DNA of 64,000 nt from Nostoc carneum NIES-2107 (GTDB lineage Bacteria > Cyanobacteriota > Cyanobacteriia > Cyanobacteriales > Nostocaceae). The position numbers were made by a program, and so were the translations under genes. Below are positions 41,599 to 52,453 of this stretch, piece by piece. A model generated the notes under the pieces. That model was not told the DNA's origin. It made no database searches and saw only the letters and a program-made list of their open reading frames with translations. The stretch lies in NCBI GenBank assembly GCA_002368155.1, contig AP018180.1, forward strand, positions 1-64,000, given 5' to 3'. Every line of letters starts with the position of its first letter. Within the stretch, counting starts at the first letter, position 1.

Positions 41599-43323
41599 AT
41601 GCAAACTCAAAAGCCAGCCCCTGTTGAGAGCAGTACAGAAAGCAAAACAGTGCCAGCTGAAGAGCCATATACAGACGAACTCCCGACTATTGAATTTCCC
41701 TCACGAGGGAAACTCAAGGCTAGTTCCTGGCGCATACATCAAAAAATTGGCTACGGATATTTTGTAGCGATTGGGATTGGCTTTTTTGGCTCACTCACAG
41801 GTTTAGTAATCGCTAATCATTATCGGGGAAGAGAAATTAAGCAACTTAACCAAGCTCATGAGCAAGGACAACTACTGACCAACTATAAAGATGCAGTCAT
41901 TGGGGCACAATTATATAGTTCTAACTTAGTTGCAGTTTTGGAAGATCCCCAAAGGCTGCAAACGAAAAAAGCTGAATTCCTCAGAAGTGTGGAGAAAGCC
42001 AAGCACTTAGAGCCACAAATTACTGGTTTTATTGAGAAGAAGCCAAAAACATTAGCAGCAACAAGTTCTACTTTAGAGACTTTATTGCAGAATTATGCGA
42101 CTAATTTAGAGTCTTATGTTAACCAGATAGAGCCTGTATTGCGGGAAATTGACAGGAAAAACGTGCAGAAGCAGGAGCTTGACTCAGTCAGGGAGCGATT
42201 GCTAGCAATTATGCGCGGTGACACTGCAATGCAGCTAGAGCAGCTATCTCAAACACTGACTAACATTTTAGAAAATGCTGAAATCAAAGAAGATGAAAGG
42301 ACACTAGCTGTAGAGCAAGCGAAAGGAGTTGAGAGACTGATCGTGATTGTGAGTATGCTGGTTTCAGTGGCGATCGCAGCCATTGTAGCTTGGCGGACTA
42401 GCCGTGCGATCGCAGAACCAGTCATCACCGTTACTCAAGTTGCTGAACAGGTAGCGAGAAAATCGAATTTCGATTTACGAGCGCCAATAACCACAGAAGA
42501 TGAAATTGGTTTATTAGCTAAATCTTTGAATCGTCTAATTGAACGGGTATCTGAGCGGACGAAAGAACTGCAACAAGCCAAAGAATTAGCTGAAGCAGCT
42601 AGCAAGGCAAAAAGCATTTTTCTGGCGAATGTGAGTCATGAATTGCGTACACCATTAAATGCGGTAATTGGCTTAAGTCAACTCCTACAAGATGATGCAA
42701 CAGATTTAAGTTTATCGGGAGATTTTATCACCGACTTAGAAACAATTAATGCTGCAGGCAGACATTTATTAGAACTAATCAATGACATCCTCGACTTATC
42801 TAAAATTGAAGCGGGGAAAATGACTCTTTACCCAGAGACATTTGAAATTGCCACACTAATTAATAATGTCGTGCTGACAGTTAGACCTGCTGTTGAGAAA
42901 AACGGCAATATTCTAGAAGTAGATTATGACGATAAACTGGGTACCATGTATGCCGATCAAACCAGGATGCGGCAAGTGTTGTTAAATTTGTTGAGTAATG
43001 CTGCCAAATTTACCACCAATGGTAAGGTCACATTAACAGTTAAAAGTGAAAAAGATGACTTTGTCCCCGAAGCTCCTTTTGGCTTCATTACTTTTACTGT
43101 AAGCGACACAGGAATTGGGATGTCCCAAAGTCAACAAAAGCAGTTATTTCAACCTTTTATTCAAGGTGATACATCAACAACTAAAAAGTATGGTGGTACT
43201 GGTTTAGGGTTAGCAATTAGCCGCCATTTTTGCCAAATGATGGGCGGAGAAATTACTGTTAAAAGCCAGTTAGGGGTAGGTTCTACTTTTACTGTACGGT
43301 TACCTTTAACTGTGCAAGACTAA
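41599..43323 (+). CDS. membrane histidine kinase with HAMP domain
   Basis: Sensor kinase of 574 residues: an acidic N-terminal tail of about 45 residues, TM1 (about 50-73, [20 protein letters not shown]), and an external four-helix-type sensor (about 75-245) resembling the CHASE3/methyl-accepting type. TM2 (about 247-266) leads to HAMP ([21 protein letters not shown]), a short coiled coil, HisKA with His347 in [11 protein letters not shown], and HATPase ([24 protein letters not shown]). It has no receiver, so a partner regulator is expected elsewhere. ATG 41599 is chosen over GTG 41596 because AAGGAGA lies 8 bases upstream. Orphan gene; the signal is unknown. Confidence 0.93.
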   Translation: MQTQKPAPVESSTESKTVPAEEPYTDELPTIEFPSRGKLKASSWRIHQKIGYGYFVAIGIGFFGSLTGLVIANHYRGREIKQLNQAHEQGQLLTNYKDAVIGAQLYSSNLVAVLEDPQRLQTKKAEFLRSVEKAKHLEPQITGFIEKKPKTLAATSSTLETLLQNYATNLESYVNQIEPVLREIDRKNVQKQELDSVRERLLAIMRGDTAMQLEQLSQTLTNILENAEIKEDERTLAVEQAKGVERLIVIVSMLVSVAIAAIVAWRTSRAIAEPVITVTQVAEQVARKSNFDLRAPITTEDEIGLLAKSLNRLIERVSERTKELQQAKELAEAASKAKSIFLANVSHELRTPLNAVIGLSQLLQDDATDLSLSGDFITDLETINAAGRHLLELINDILDLSKIEAGKMTLYPETFEIATLINNVVLTVRPAVEKNGNILEVDYDDKLGTMYADQTRMRQVLLNLLSNAAKFTTNGKVTLTVKSEKDDFVPEAPFGFITFTVSDTGIGMSQSQQKQLFQPFIQGDTSTTKKYGGTGLGLAISRHFCQMMGGEITVKSQLGVGSTFTVRLPLTVQD

Positions 43324-43375
43324 GTGAAATTGAGATGGGTAAATGCGTAGTGGATTATCGTAGAAATCGCCTTAA

Positions 43376-43681
43376 TCAATCATCATTAGATTCCGAAAAC
43401 AGCGATTTCAAATTGCGATATCCGCTTACTACACGCACGATTTCTATTCCGTCAGTAATCACGCGGTAAAGAATGATATAACTATCAAGGAGAATACCTC
43501 GTAAAGATGGTTATATATCAGCATAACTGCGTCCCATATTGGGATATTTGGCTAAATTTTTGCACTTTTCTGCAAAAGAATTGACAAAGCGATCGCCTGC
43601 ATCTAAATTACGACTAGCAAAATAATCAGCAATCTCATCTAAATCTTGAATAGCTGCTGGAGAAATTATATAGTTACTCAT
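43376..43681 (-). pseudogene. ParE-family toxin with a premature stop
   Basis: Translated through the stop, this 102-codon frame reads as a complete ParE/RelE-fold toxin: N-terminal ISPAAIQDLDEIADYFA, a central PNMGRSY, and the C-terminal strands SYIILYRVITDGIEIVRV. Codon 57 is TAA (43511-43513), between YADI and PSLRG, where a polar residue is expected. The frame is intact on both sides, so one substitution (for example CAA to TAA) explains it. The start overlaps the stop of the antitoxin gene by ATGA, the usual coupling. The toxin is probably inactive unless the stop is read through or is a sequence error. Confidence 0.8.
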
Positions 43682-43944
43682 GCTTGGGGATCGCGAGCTT
43701 GATGAAGTTTCTCCCGCAATCTAGCAATCGCAATTTCCCCGTCTATTCCTTCTCCTTGATCAAGCTGTGCTATGCCAATTGCTACTTTTTGACGGGTTTC
43801 TTCTACCCATTTTTCATAATGCTTGTCTCTTGCTTCTAGCAGTTGTAACGCTTCAACAATTACTTCATATGCAGTTGCATATTTACCAGTTTCCAACTTA
43901 CCTTGAATAAATTTTTCTTCTTCTGGTTTTAGGTTGATATTCAT
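43678..43944 (-). CDS. ParD-like antitoxin
   Basis: Protein of 88 residues beginning MNINLKPEEEKFIQGKLETG. It has the ribbon-helix-helix-like N-terminus and acidic helical C-terminus of the ParD/CC2985 antitoxin family (TAYEVIVEALQLLEARD, then EKWVEETRQKV). In this family the N-terminus binds the operon promoter and the C-terminus wraps the ParE toxin. It lies just upstream of the ParE-like frame with a four-base overlap. The antitoxin is intact although the toxin has a nonsense codon. Confidence 0.85.
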   Translation of the reverse strand: MNINLKPEEEKFIQGKLETGKYATAYEVIVEALQLLEARDKHYEKWVEETRQKVAIGIAQLDQGEGIDGEIAIARLREKLHQARDPQA

Positions 43945-44246
43945 AAGTGGAAATTTTACTTTTTCTGTTATTATATCTATCTATCTACTTCCCTGTGACA
44001 CCATAGATGTAAACTGGATTCTGGCAGTTGAACCTCAGTATTAAAATTCCCCAAAGCTTTAGAGCCAGTTACGCGCAGTTTCAAGCACTTGCAAGTGTAA
44101 ATCGTGACTTAAGGCGGGAAAGAATAGCAGAGTAAGATTTTTATACGGAAATTCAGCAAAGTCAAATTGAGATATTTTAATTAGCCTAGAATAATAGGCG
44201 TTGAGTACGATACTCTCAAAATAAGCAATTATCTGCCCAGTCATCC
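43945..44246. other. spacer between the ParD gene and the helicase
   Basis: A divergent-promoter region. A 65-codon minus-strand frame (44059-44256) overlaps the helicase start and shows no recognisable family. No other gene is visible. Confidence 0.45.
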
Positions 44247-46574
44247 ATGACCACAACTATTGACTTTCTCAGCCATCTTAATCCCAGCCAACGTCAAGCC
44301 GTAGAACATTACTGCGGCCCGCTGCTAGTTGTGGCTGGTGCAGGTTCCGGTAAAACACGGGCGTTGACTTATCGGATTGCTAACCTGATTCTGAAACATC
44401 GTGTAGCTCCCGAAAATATTTTAGCGGTGACTTTCACAAATAAAGCCGCTAGGGAAATGAAAGAACGGATTCAAAAGCTGTTTGCGGAAGAAGAAGCAAT
44501 CAAACAACACGGAACGAAGTTTGATTTATTGACGGAATATCAACAGACGCAACTGCGATCGCAAGTTTACCGCGAAACCATCAAAGATTTATGGTGCGGT
44601 ACTTTTCACAGTCTGTTTTCTCGGATTCTGCGGTTTGATATTGAGAAATACCAAGACGAAAAAGGTCGGCGGTGGAATAAGAACTTCTCAATTTTTGATG
44701 AATCTGATGCTCAGAGTTTGGTTAAAGAAATTGTGACCAAACAGCTAAACTTAGACGATAAGAAATTTGACCATCGCTCGGTGCGTTATGCAATTAGTAA
44801 CGCGAAGAACCAAGGTTTTTCACCCCAAGATTTTGAACGCGAACAACCAAATTATCGCGGAAGGGTAATTGCTGATGTTTATAACCGTTATCAAGATAAG
44901 CTAGCAGAAAATAACGCTCTCGATTTTGATGATTTAATTCTGATTCCTACTAGACTATTTCAGCAAAACGAACAGGTATTAGGTTATTGGCATCGCAAAT
45001 TCTGCCATATTTTAGTTGATGAATATCAAGATACTAACCGCACTCAGTATGACTTAATTCGCTTGTTGGTAACTAATGGCGAAGATAGAAAGAGTGAATG
45101 GAAGTGGAAAAATCGCTCGGTCTTTGTTGTGGGTGATGCTGACCAGTCAATTTACTCTTTTAGAATGGCTGACTTCACCATTTTGCTTGAGTTTCAGAAT
45201 GATTTCGGTGATGGTTTACCGGATGCAGACACCAGAACAATGGTGAAGTTAGAAGAAAACTATCGCTCTTGTGAAAATATTCTGCAAGCGGCTAATGAAC
45301 TGATTGAAAATAATACCCAACGAATTGATAAAATTCTGAGACCTACTAGAGGCGCAGGTGAGCAAATTTATTGCCACAAAGCTGATAATGAATTAGATGA
45401 AGCCGCGTTTATCATCGATCAAATTCGTTCTTTAGAATATCAAAACCCCGAATTAAACTGGGGAAGTTTTGCCATACTTTATCGGACAAACGCCCAATCG
45501 CGACCTTTTGAAGAACTTTTAGTGAAATATCAAATTCCTTACACAGTTGTGGGGGGAATGAGATTTTACGATCGCAAAGAAATCAAAGATGTGATCGCTT
45601 ATTTAAGAGCGATCGCAAATCCTGCGGATACTGTGAGTTTGTTACGAGTCATCAATACTCCCCGGCGTGGTATTGGCAAAACAACTATTGATGCTTTGAT
45701 TAACGCCTCCCAGCAATTAGGGACAACTCTCTGGGAAATACTGTCAGACGATACTTCAGTTAATACCTTAGCTGGACGAGGTGCCAAATCTGTTAAAGCC
45801 TTTGCCGAAATGATTAGCCGTTGGCAAGGCGAAATCGGCACCATGCCAGCCGCAGAAATTGTCCAAGGTATATTAGAAGACTCTGGTTATGTGCAAGACT
45901 TGCTCAGTCAGGGTACAGACGAATCCCAAGATAGAATCCAAAACGTCCAAGAACTTTACAACGCTGTACTGCAATTCCAAGAAGAAAACGAAGATGCTAC
46001 CCTACAAGGCTTCTTGCAAAGTACTGCCTTAAGTTCCGATTTAGATAATTTAAAAGAAGGCAAAACAGCAGTTTCTTTGATGACTTTGCACGCTTCTAAA
46101 GGCTTGGAATTTCCCGTAGTCTTTTTGGTGGGATTAGAACAGGGACTATTCCCTGGCTACCGTTCCTTAAGTGACCCCGCATCTTTAGAAGAAGAACGTC
46201 GCCTGTGTTATGTAGGAATTACCCGCGCCCAAGAGAGGTTATATTTATCACACGCTCGTGAACGGAGGCTTTACGGTTCGCGTGAACCTGCAGTGCGATC
46301 GCAATTTTTGGACGAATTACCAGAAGAATTACTAGCTAACGGTCGCAGAGGTCGTCAAACTTATACTAAACCTGCTACCGTTACCAATGGTAATGGTAAT
46401 GGTAAGCAGAATTGGCAAGTAGGCGATCGCGTTTTACATAAGTCTTTTGGAGTAGGCGAAATCACTCATGTATTTGGGGATGGGCACAAGCTTTCTGTAG
46501 CAATTAAATTTGCTAATTTGGGACAAAAAATTATTGACCCCAGAGTAGCGCAGTTACAAAAAGTAGATTATTGA
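44247..46574 (+). CDS. pcrA: UvrD/PcrA-type DNA helicase
   Basis: Superfamily 1A 3'-5' helicase of 775 residues used in repair and in removing recombinase or stalled complexes. Motif I is AGAGSGKT at 30-37, motif Ia VTFTNKAAREMKERI, motif II DEYQDTN, motif III VGDADQSIYSFR, motif IV FAILYRTNAQSR, motif V TLHASKGLEFPVVF, and motif VI RRLCYVGITRAQERL. The C-terminus (WQVGDRVLHKSFGVGEI) is the Tudor-like tail of PcrA that binds RNA polymerase in other bacteria. Length is normal. The symbol follows the closer resemblance to PcrA; uvrD is an acceptable alternative. Confidence 0.93.
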   Translation: MTTTIDFLSHLNPSQRQAVEHYCGPLLVVAGAGSGKTRALTYRIANLILKHRVAPENILAVTFTNKAAREMKERIQKLFAEEEAIKQHGTKFDLLTEYQQTQLRSQVYRETIKDLWCGTFHSLFSRILRFDIEKYQDEKGRRWNKNFSIFDESDAQSLVKEIVTKQLNLDDKKFDHRSVRYAISNAKNQGFSPQDFEREQPNYRGRVIADVYNRYQDKLAENNALDFDDLILIPTRLFQQNEQVLGYWHRKFCHILVDEYQDTNRTQYDLIRLLVTNGEDRKSEWKWKNRSVFVVGDADQSIYSFRMADFTILLEFQNDFGDGLPDADTRTMVKLEENYRSCENILQAANELIENNTQRIDKILRPTRGAGEQIYCHKADNELDEAAFIIDQIRSLEYQNPELNWGSFAILYRTNAQSRPFEELLVKYQIPYTVVGGMRFYDRKEIKDVIAYLRAIANPADTVSLLRVINTPRRGIGKTTIDALINASQQLGTTLWEILSDDTSVNTLAGRGAKSVKAFAEMISRWQGEIGTMPAAEIVQGILEDSGYVQDLLSQGTDESQDRIQNVQELYNAVLQFQEENEDATLQGFLQSTALSSDLDNLKEGKTAVSLMTLHASKGLEFPVVFLVGLEQGLFPGYRSLSDPASLEEERRLCYVGITRAQERLYLSHARERRLYGSREPAVRSQFLDELPEELLANGRRGRQTYTKPATVTNGNGNGKQNWQVGDRVLHKSFGVGEITHVFGDGHKLSVAIKFANLGQKIIDPRVAQLQKVDY

Positions 46575-46722
46575 TCCTCTCTGGACTAAAACCTATAGAG
46601 ATTCTTGGTTTCACAAATCTAATTAAGATTTACTTGATGAATAGTCTCTAAAGTAATGTGACGAATGAGTCCAAGACAGCGCACAGATATGCTTATAGCG
46701 CGCATATCTGGCGTAAGGTCAT

Positions 46723-46822
46723 CCCAAATCAAAAAATGTTTGCGATACATCAATATATTCTAGAGGGCATGGCAGTGCCATGCCCCTACAATCTGTCGCA
46801 TTCCTGTTTCAAATTGGTATTA
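46723..46822 (+). repeat. roughly 100-bp hairpin repeat, copy A
   Basis: Shares CATCAATATATTCTAGAGGG, the hairpin, CCCTACAATCTGTCGCATTC and AAATTGGTATTA with copies at 48,183 and 57,128. The stem is GGGCATGGCA / TGCCATGCCC (46,765-46,785). It is noncoding; a frame through it is an artefact. Confidence 0.85.
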
Positions 46823-46916
46823 CATCTTGAATTACTAATTAGTTAAATAGTAATAATTATTGCTTCAACATAAGTAAAACTAATTAGTTATATTAGTTTT
46901 ACAAAACTATCAGTAC

Positions 46917-46946
46917 TTGATTAACTTTTGTAAATGAGTGTAAAGT
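46917..46946 (+). promoter_or_regulatory. possible psbA promoter
   Basis: TTGATT (46917-46922), 18 bases, then TAAAGT (46941-46946), about 60 bases before the psbA ATG. This is a weak match to the sigma-70 consensus. Confidence 0.3.
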
Positions 46947-46983
46947 AACATTACAGACAAAGACAAACTTGTCTGATTCATAA

Positions 46984-48090
<1,107 letters not shown>

Positions 48091-48127
48091 TTTCTGAGAA
48101 ATTAAGTAATAGCTTCTCTGTGAATTG

Positions 48128-48161
48128 AAAGTGACCTCTCGATTGGGAGGTCACTTTTTTT
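48128..48161 (+). terminator. Rho-independent terminator after psbA
   Basis: AAAGTGACCTC (48128-48138) pairs with GAGGTCACTTT (48147-48157) around an 8-base loop, ending in seven T. Confidence 0.88.
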
Positions 48162-48182
48162 GTTATGAGTCTTATATCTTGT

Positions 48183-48282
48183 ATCAAATCAAATAATGTT
48201 GGCGATACATCAATATATTCTAGAGGGCAAGGCAGTACCTTGCCCCTACAATCTGTCGCATTCTTTTTTCAAATTAGTATTA
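48183..48282 (+). repeat. roughly 100-bp hairpin repeat, copy B
   Basis: Nearly identical to copy A, but the stem reads GGGCAAGG / CCTTGCCC (48,225-48,245): both arms changed, and pairing is retained. Confidence 0.85.
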
Positions 48283-48379
48283 TTAATTATTAGAAATACC
48301 AAGTAAATAAAAATGTATTAATGTTATTTTTTAGTAGTTTTTTAATTAGTTCAATTTAATAAATCGTTATTGATAACAA

Positions 48380-49810
48380 TTAAAACTTCATCCTAAATTG
48401 TCCGTTAAGGTTGCGATTGTTATAAGGGCTGTCTCCAGTATCTAAATTTCGTACATTACTAAAACCATAACCAAAATCAAAATCTATAATTGGTGAAAGT
48501 TTAACTGTACATCGCGTTTGATAGCTATTACCCCCTGTCATGGAGCCATTAAGGATTTGTCGTCCTAAAGTTGTACTGCCTCGACAACGCAAAAATGAAA
48601 AAATATCTCCTTCCCAACCTACTTCAAGGTTCATAACTAGAAAACTACCCGGGGAAAAATAGCCACTAGCTTCTTGTTGATCGCTAGTAAATGCCCAGCC
48701 AAATAAGTTGGCAGCAGTCCAAAATTGACCAAATTTATGTTCTAATCTACTAAAAACTTGCTGTTCAAAGTTACCATCGTTAAACAATCCAAAGCGATAC
48801 AGTGTAAAAAAGCTGGTATTGGGGTCAATTTGCCAGTAAGCATTGAGTCCAGAACGCCAGGATGAAATTCCACTTTCTAATGTTGCTGCACTTGTCTTAT
48901 AAGGGCCATGTTCTAGTACAAACGATAGAAATAAAGCTGATTTTAATTTATAATCATCAGTTAATTTAACAAAAATTGGTCGATCTATTTGACCCGCAAA
49001 ATTGAAAGCCATAGGTAAACGATTAAATATATCTATACCTGCAGCAGCTTTTATATTATATTGACCTGTTTTACCTTGCCATCCAAATTGCAGGGGAATA
49101 TTAGTAACTGTATCTACCTTTGGTTGCTCAAAAGTATTAAATCCTGTTTTAAAAGTAATTTTTTCACCATTAGGCATTTTAAATGTAAATACAGGTTCAA
49201 AAATACGGTTATGCTGATAAAATTTGCTGTAATCATCGCGGAAATCCGGTTGGATACGTTCTAGGACTAATGCAGGTGCACCTGGCTCTTCTGTAGATGT
49301 TACTGGTGGTGGTGGCGGTGACGGTGGTGGTGGTGGCGGTGGTAATTGCAGAAGAGGATTAAAGTTTTCTGGCGCAGCAATCAAGATAGGTTTTGGCTCG
49401 AATTGATAAGGAAGTCCACTTACAAAAGTTTCGATATTGCTGTTGATAATTGTGCCGCTCTTGTTGAAGCTCGCAAAAGCGATCGCCTGTTGAGTCAGTT
49501 GGAAGCTTGAGTGGGAGTTATTATCAATTTGAACAGCAATAAATGGCTGTGTTTCTGTTATTTCTTGTGGTTTTTGGCTGAGGTTTGCCAAATTGGGGAA
49601 TGAGGTAACTGGTTGATGCAATTCTGAGTTAGGATTGCCATTTTTATCTGTTTGAGCTTCTTCAGATTTAGCGACGGATACATTCCAAATTATCAAGCTC
49701 CAGATTACACCTATTGGCAGTAAAAACCATTGCCAAATTAATTTAGATTGTCTACTTTGCCATGAAACAAACAGAGAATTTTTGTGAGAATTGTTATAAG
49801 TGTCTGCCAT
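48380..49810 (-). CDS. proline-rich putative outer-membrane beta-barrel protein
   Basis: Protein of 476 residues. The N-terminal helix (about 25-46, WQWFLLPIGVIWSLIIWNVSVA) looks like a long signal peptide. A low-complexity region of about 110 residues follows, then a polyproline stretch (about 155-168). The C-terminal half (about 185-476) alternates polar and aromatic strands and ends in RMKF with a terminal Phe, as in BamA-dependent barrels. The tract could cross the peptidoglycan. I do not recognise the family, so porin-like is inference. It stands alone on the minus strand downstream of psbA, with convergent transcription. Confidence 0.75.
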   Translation of the reverse strand: MADTYNNSHKNSLFVSWQSRQSKLIWQWFLLPIGVIWSLIIWNVSVAKSEEAQTDKNGNPNSELHQPVTSFPNLANLSQKPQEITETQPFIAVQIDNNSHSSFQLTQQAIAFASFNKSGTIINSNIETFVSGLPYQFEPKPILIAAPENFNPLLQLPPPPPPPSPPPPPVTSTEEPGAPALVLERIQPDFRDDYSKFYQHNRIFEPVFTFKMPNGEKITFKTGFNTFEQPKVDTVTNIPLQFGWQGKTGQYNIKAAAGIDIFNRLPMAFNFAGQIDRPIFVKLTDDYKLKSALFLSFVLEHGPYKTSAATLESGISSWRSGLNAYWQIDPNTSFFTLYRFGLFNDGNFEQQVFSRLEHKFGQFWTAANLFGWAFTSDQQEASGYFSPGSFLVMNLEVGWEGDIFSFLRCRGSTTLGRQILNGSMTGGNSYQTRCTVKLSPIIDFDFGYGFSNVRNLDTGDSPYNNRNLNGQFRMKF

Positions 49811-50234
49811 CAGTCAATACTTACTCGCTGCTATTAATGATGTAGAGACTGATTATTATATTTGCGGTAATTAATATATGTCTTAAGTAGAGCGGTGCAA
49901 TTAAAGATAGCTGGTAAAGGCTGTCATTAGTCATTTGTCATTTGTCAGGGTTTTAAGCCTATTTACGTTTCGTAATATAGTTTGGTGCATTTACCGATTT
50001 ACTTATGTCTGTTTGATTGCGATCGCCTCATTATTATGTAATATATTTGACTAAGTAATAAATATCTACTCTAGCTCGAAATTGCTAGCTAGCATATCAA
50101 ATATTCCTAAAGGTAGGTAAAAAAGATACCAAAAGGAGAATGCGTTGCTGCAAAAAATGATTAGCCAATGTATCAAGAGTAGGAGAGATGTTGTGATCGC
50201 CAAACTCCGATAATGAATTTCCAGCTTTATAGAC

Positions 50235-50258
50235 CAAAAAACCCCTGGTAAGCAGGGG
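50235..50258 (-). terminator. putative Rho-independent terminator on the minus strand
   Basis: On the minus strand CCCCTG, CTTAC, CAGGGG and then TTTTTT. It lies about 195 bases beyond the stop of the methyltransferase gene and probably ends that transcript. Confidence 0.6.
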
Positions 50259-50337
50259 AGAAATCAACTCTAGGAGGTCTTTACTTATTTACCCATCAGC
50301 CCATATTGGCAAGTTTATGCAAAATTGGAAAAAATTT

Positions 50338-50385
50338 TGGGGATTGGGGACTGGGGATTGGGTAATGGGTAATGGGTAATTTCTC
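50338..50385. repeat. GGGGATT/GGTAATG heptamer block
   Basis: Short run of the same intergenic heptamers seen at 1, 25,160 and 40,980. Confidence 0.8.
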
Positions 50386-50452
50386 CTTGTCACCTTTCCC
50401 CTTATCCCCCTGCTTACACAGTGATGGTATATTTATTTTTTGTTACAAGTCC

Positions 50453-51403
50453 CTAAGCGGGTTTTTTGGCGACGATGGTGCGATGGCGAGGATCGCTGGC
50501 TACGGTAATTGGTTGAGCAAAGCCGACTGACTGCAATGTGGCTTCAATATTAAAGGTGTAGTAGTCATCGCTCCAGGGTTCGGTGCTTTTCATTAATGTA
50601 AATAGCACTGGTGGCAAGTTTTGGATGACGCTGGATTTTGGGTTATTATCTACCAGTGCGATCGCACCACCAGGTCGCAGTAGTCGCAAAGCTTCTGCGA
50701 AAATTGCTTGACTAGCATAGCCAGGAAGTTCATGAGTCACAAACTGGAGTGTGACTAAGTCAAAAGAGTTATCTGGTAGCCCTGTATTTTCAGCTTGGGC
50801 GTGTATCCACTCAGATATCTCATGATTGACATCGCGTTTGCGGGCGACGGTGAGCATATAAGGTGATAAATCCAGCCCCACTGTCCGCACTGGATGACTC
50901 TGCTTTTGTTGGTAGTAGCGGTGTAAGGCTTGAGTGGAAATACCCACTGAACAACCTATATCGAGAATATCTCGTACTTCTTGCGGCCCATATTTGGCGA
51001 GAACTTCGTGAAAACTACTTCTAAGCCTTGTATGAGCTACTTCCCAGGTTAAGTTTTCTTTCGGCCAAACCCGCAACGCCATTGCGTAGGTAGCTGGTTC
51101 TGTTTCAAAAGCAGCATCCCAGCAAAGATTACCTTCAGTATAAGCGTGGAAAGGTACTTGATAGTAGTCAGGATAAACAACATTGGGGTTAGTCACTTCC
51201 GCTATTTGCTGTTTTATTCCCGATGATTTGAGCGCCTCGTAGTTTTTGCGCCAGGGAACACCATTTTTCTCAGCAGTTTTGATGAGTACTTTCCTGGCTT
51301 GCTGCTTCATCAATTTATAGATGGGTTTTGTTTGGATCAAGAGATTGACAAACTTGGAGAGTGTATCTTCTCCTGCCCAGTCTGGTTTTAGCTTGTTGTT
51401 CAT
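50453..51403 (-). CDS. class I SAM-dependent methyltransferase
   Basis: Protein of 316 residues with an N-terminal helical extension (about 1-130) and a Rossmann methyltransferase domain: motif I DILDIGCSVGIS (about 146-157), then VGLDLSPYML, ENTGLPDNSFDLVTLQFVTHEL, and LRLLRPGGAIALVDNNP. The DNSFDLV and LRPGG motifs suit small-molecule methyltransferases of the UbiE/Coq5 kind, but the substrate cannot be told from the sequence. It is the only gene of its strand here, with a probable terminator downstream. The start at ATG 51403 gives a typical length. Confidence 0.88.
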   Translation of the reverse strand: MNNKLKPDWAGEDTLSKFVNLLIQTKPIYKLMKQQARKVLIKTAEKNGVPWRKNYEALKSSGIKQQIAEVTNPNVVYPDYYQVPFHAYTEGNLCWDAAFETEPATYAMALRVWPKENLTWEVAHTRLRSSFHEVLAKYGPQEVRDILDIGCSVGISTQALHRYYQQKQSHPVRTVGLDLSPYMLTVARKRDVNHEISEWIHAQAENTGLPDNSFDLVTLQFVTHELPGYASQAIFAEALRLLRPGGAIALVDNNPKSSVIQNLPPVLFTLMKSTEPWSDDYYTFNIEATLQSVGFAQPITVASDPRHRTIVAKKPA

Positions 51404-51724
51404 CGGCTTGCAAAAATAGAGGCAAGATAACTAAGTAGACAGGTGGAAACCAAGATAATTATCAGGTTTATCAGTTGCCTATGGTCATTAAATAAAACTG
51501 AGCAACCTGAAAGCTGCGATCGCCTGAGGTTACATTGGTTTATCGCTATATGCTTATGTATTTTAAATTTGTAAGAGTGCCAAATTTCGTGAATATTAGT
51601 AACGCACAAAAAGCTTTGGCGCTGATGCTGTACTCTCGCTGCTAACGCATCCTACGTGAACTGATGCGGTGATTAGTGGGTAAAACAGTAAAATATAGTT
51701 AAAAATTGTGCTTAAGTTGTTAAT
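51404..51724. other. spacer between methyltransferase and toxin-antitoxin genes
   Basis: A divergent-promoter region. A 69-codon minus-strand frame with one hydrophobic stretch overlaps the methyltransferase start by four bases but has no other sign of being a gene. Confidence 0.45.
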
Positions 51725-52000
51725 ATGCAACAATTTTCGATTACAGAAATCCAAAATATCCATAGTGAAGTATTAAATCAAGCTGCTGTTGAGCCTGTTT
51801 TACTCACAGCAGAATCGCAATCTAGCTATGTAATTATGTCGGTGGAAAAATACGAGCAATTAATGAACCGACTTACTCAATTGGAAGATTTAATTTTAGG
51901 TCAACAAGCTCAAACCGCACTCGCAAATTCGCGGATGGTTGGTACAGAAACTTTTACAGCAGAACTCAAGCGTTTAGCTGCGCTTGATGAGCATAGCTGA
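51725..52000 (+). CDS. Phd/YefM-like antitoxin
   Basis: Protein of 91 residues with an N-terminal Phd/YefM-like fold (MQQFSITEIQNIHSEVLNQA, then PVLLTAESQSSYVIMSVEKYEQLM) and a C-terminal helix that would neutralise the toxin. The YVIMS-x-EKYEQL segment is characteristic of the family. It is followed at once by a RelE-like gene, so the two form one operon. The family autoregulates by binding its own promoter. Confidence 0.85.
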   Translation: MQQFSITEIQNIHSEVLNQAAVEPVLLTAESQSSYVIMSVEKYEQLMNRLTQLEDLILGQQAQTALANSRMVGTETFTAELKRLAALDEHS

Positions 52001-52286
52001 TAATATGCCAAAACTCGATGGTTTGGAAACGGTTCTTGATTTCCTCAAAGGTTTACAGCCTAAAATCGCTGCTCAAATCGCTAAAAAAGTGATGTCGCTG
52101 AATGTTGATGCTCTACCAACAGATTGTAAAGAATTAAGTGGTTATGCAGGATATTATCGTGTAGATTCTGGAGAATATCGCATTGTTTATCGCTTTGATG
52201 CTGAAGCAGATTTGGTTGAAGTGATTTTAGTAGGTAAGCGTAATGACGATGAAGTTTATAAGCAACTTAAGCGTTTATTAGGCTGA
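51987..52286 (+). CDS. RelE/ParE-fold toxin
   Basis: Protein of 99 residues with the core of the RelE superfamily: a helical N-terminus (LDFLKGLQPKIAAQIAKKV), then DCKELSGYAGYYRVDSGEYRIVYRFD, and the last strand VEVILVGKRNDDEVYK. The basic GEYRIVY strand and the GKRNDDEVY end are typical of mRNA-cleaving members. ATG 51987 overlaps the antitoxin by 14 bases; ATG 52005, four bases after it, is equally plausible and would give MPKLDGLET. Unlike the 43.4-kb pair, this toxin is intact. Confidence 0.85.
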   Translation: MSIADNMPKLDGLETVLDFLKGLQPKIAAQIAKKVMSLNVDALPTDCKELSGYAGYYRVDSGEYRIVYRFDAEADLVEVILVGKRNDDEVYKQLKRLLG

Positions 52287-52453
52287 TGCCAATCAATGAG
52301 ATCCTTTGACTCTTCAGGTTCCAGGTTACTACTACAAAATCACTGTGCGATCGCACTTCTCCCCAAAAACCAAACCAGCTTTGTGAACTTTCATGACAAG
52401 GAGCGATAAGAATTTAGCGCAAAATAGAGATGTAATTTGTTCTCAATCTCACC

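Larger units (their letters stand above)
49811..50452. other. spacer with repeats and a terminator
   Basis: Contains a TCATTTGTCATTTGTC unit (about 49,928-49,950), a HIP1-like site, a minus-strand terminator (50,235-50,258), and a GGGGATTGGGGACT/GGTAATG repeat block (50,338-50,385). No gene is visible. Confidence 0.55.

Noticed and set aside
44059-44256. 65-codon minus-strand frame before the helicase
   Set aside because: It overlaps the helicase start, has no ribosome site or recognisable family, and could be a remnant at most.
46658-46846. 62-codon plus-strand frame before psbA
   Set aside because: It runs through the roughly 100-bp hairpin repeat; the same residues recur wherever the repeat occurs.
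51400-51609. 69-codon minus-strand frame overlapping the methyltransferase start
   Set aside because: The ATGA overlap is suggestive, but the composition is not gene-like and no ribosome site was seen.
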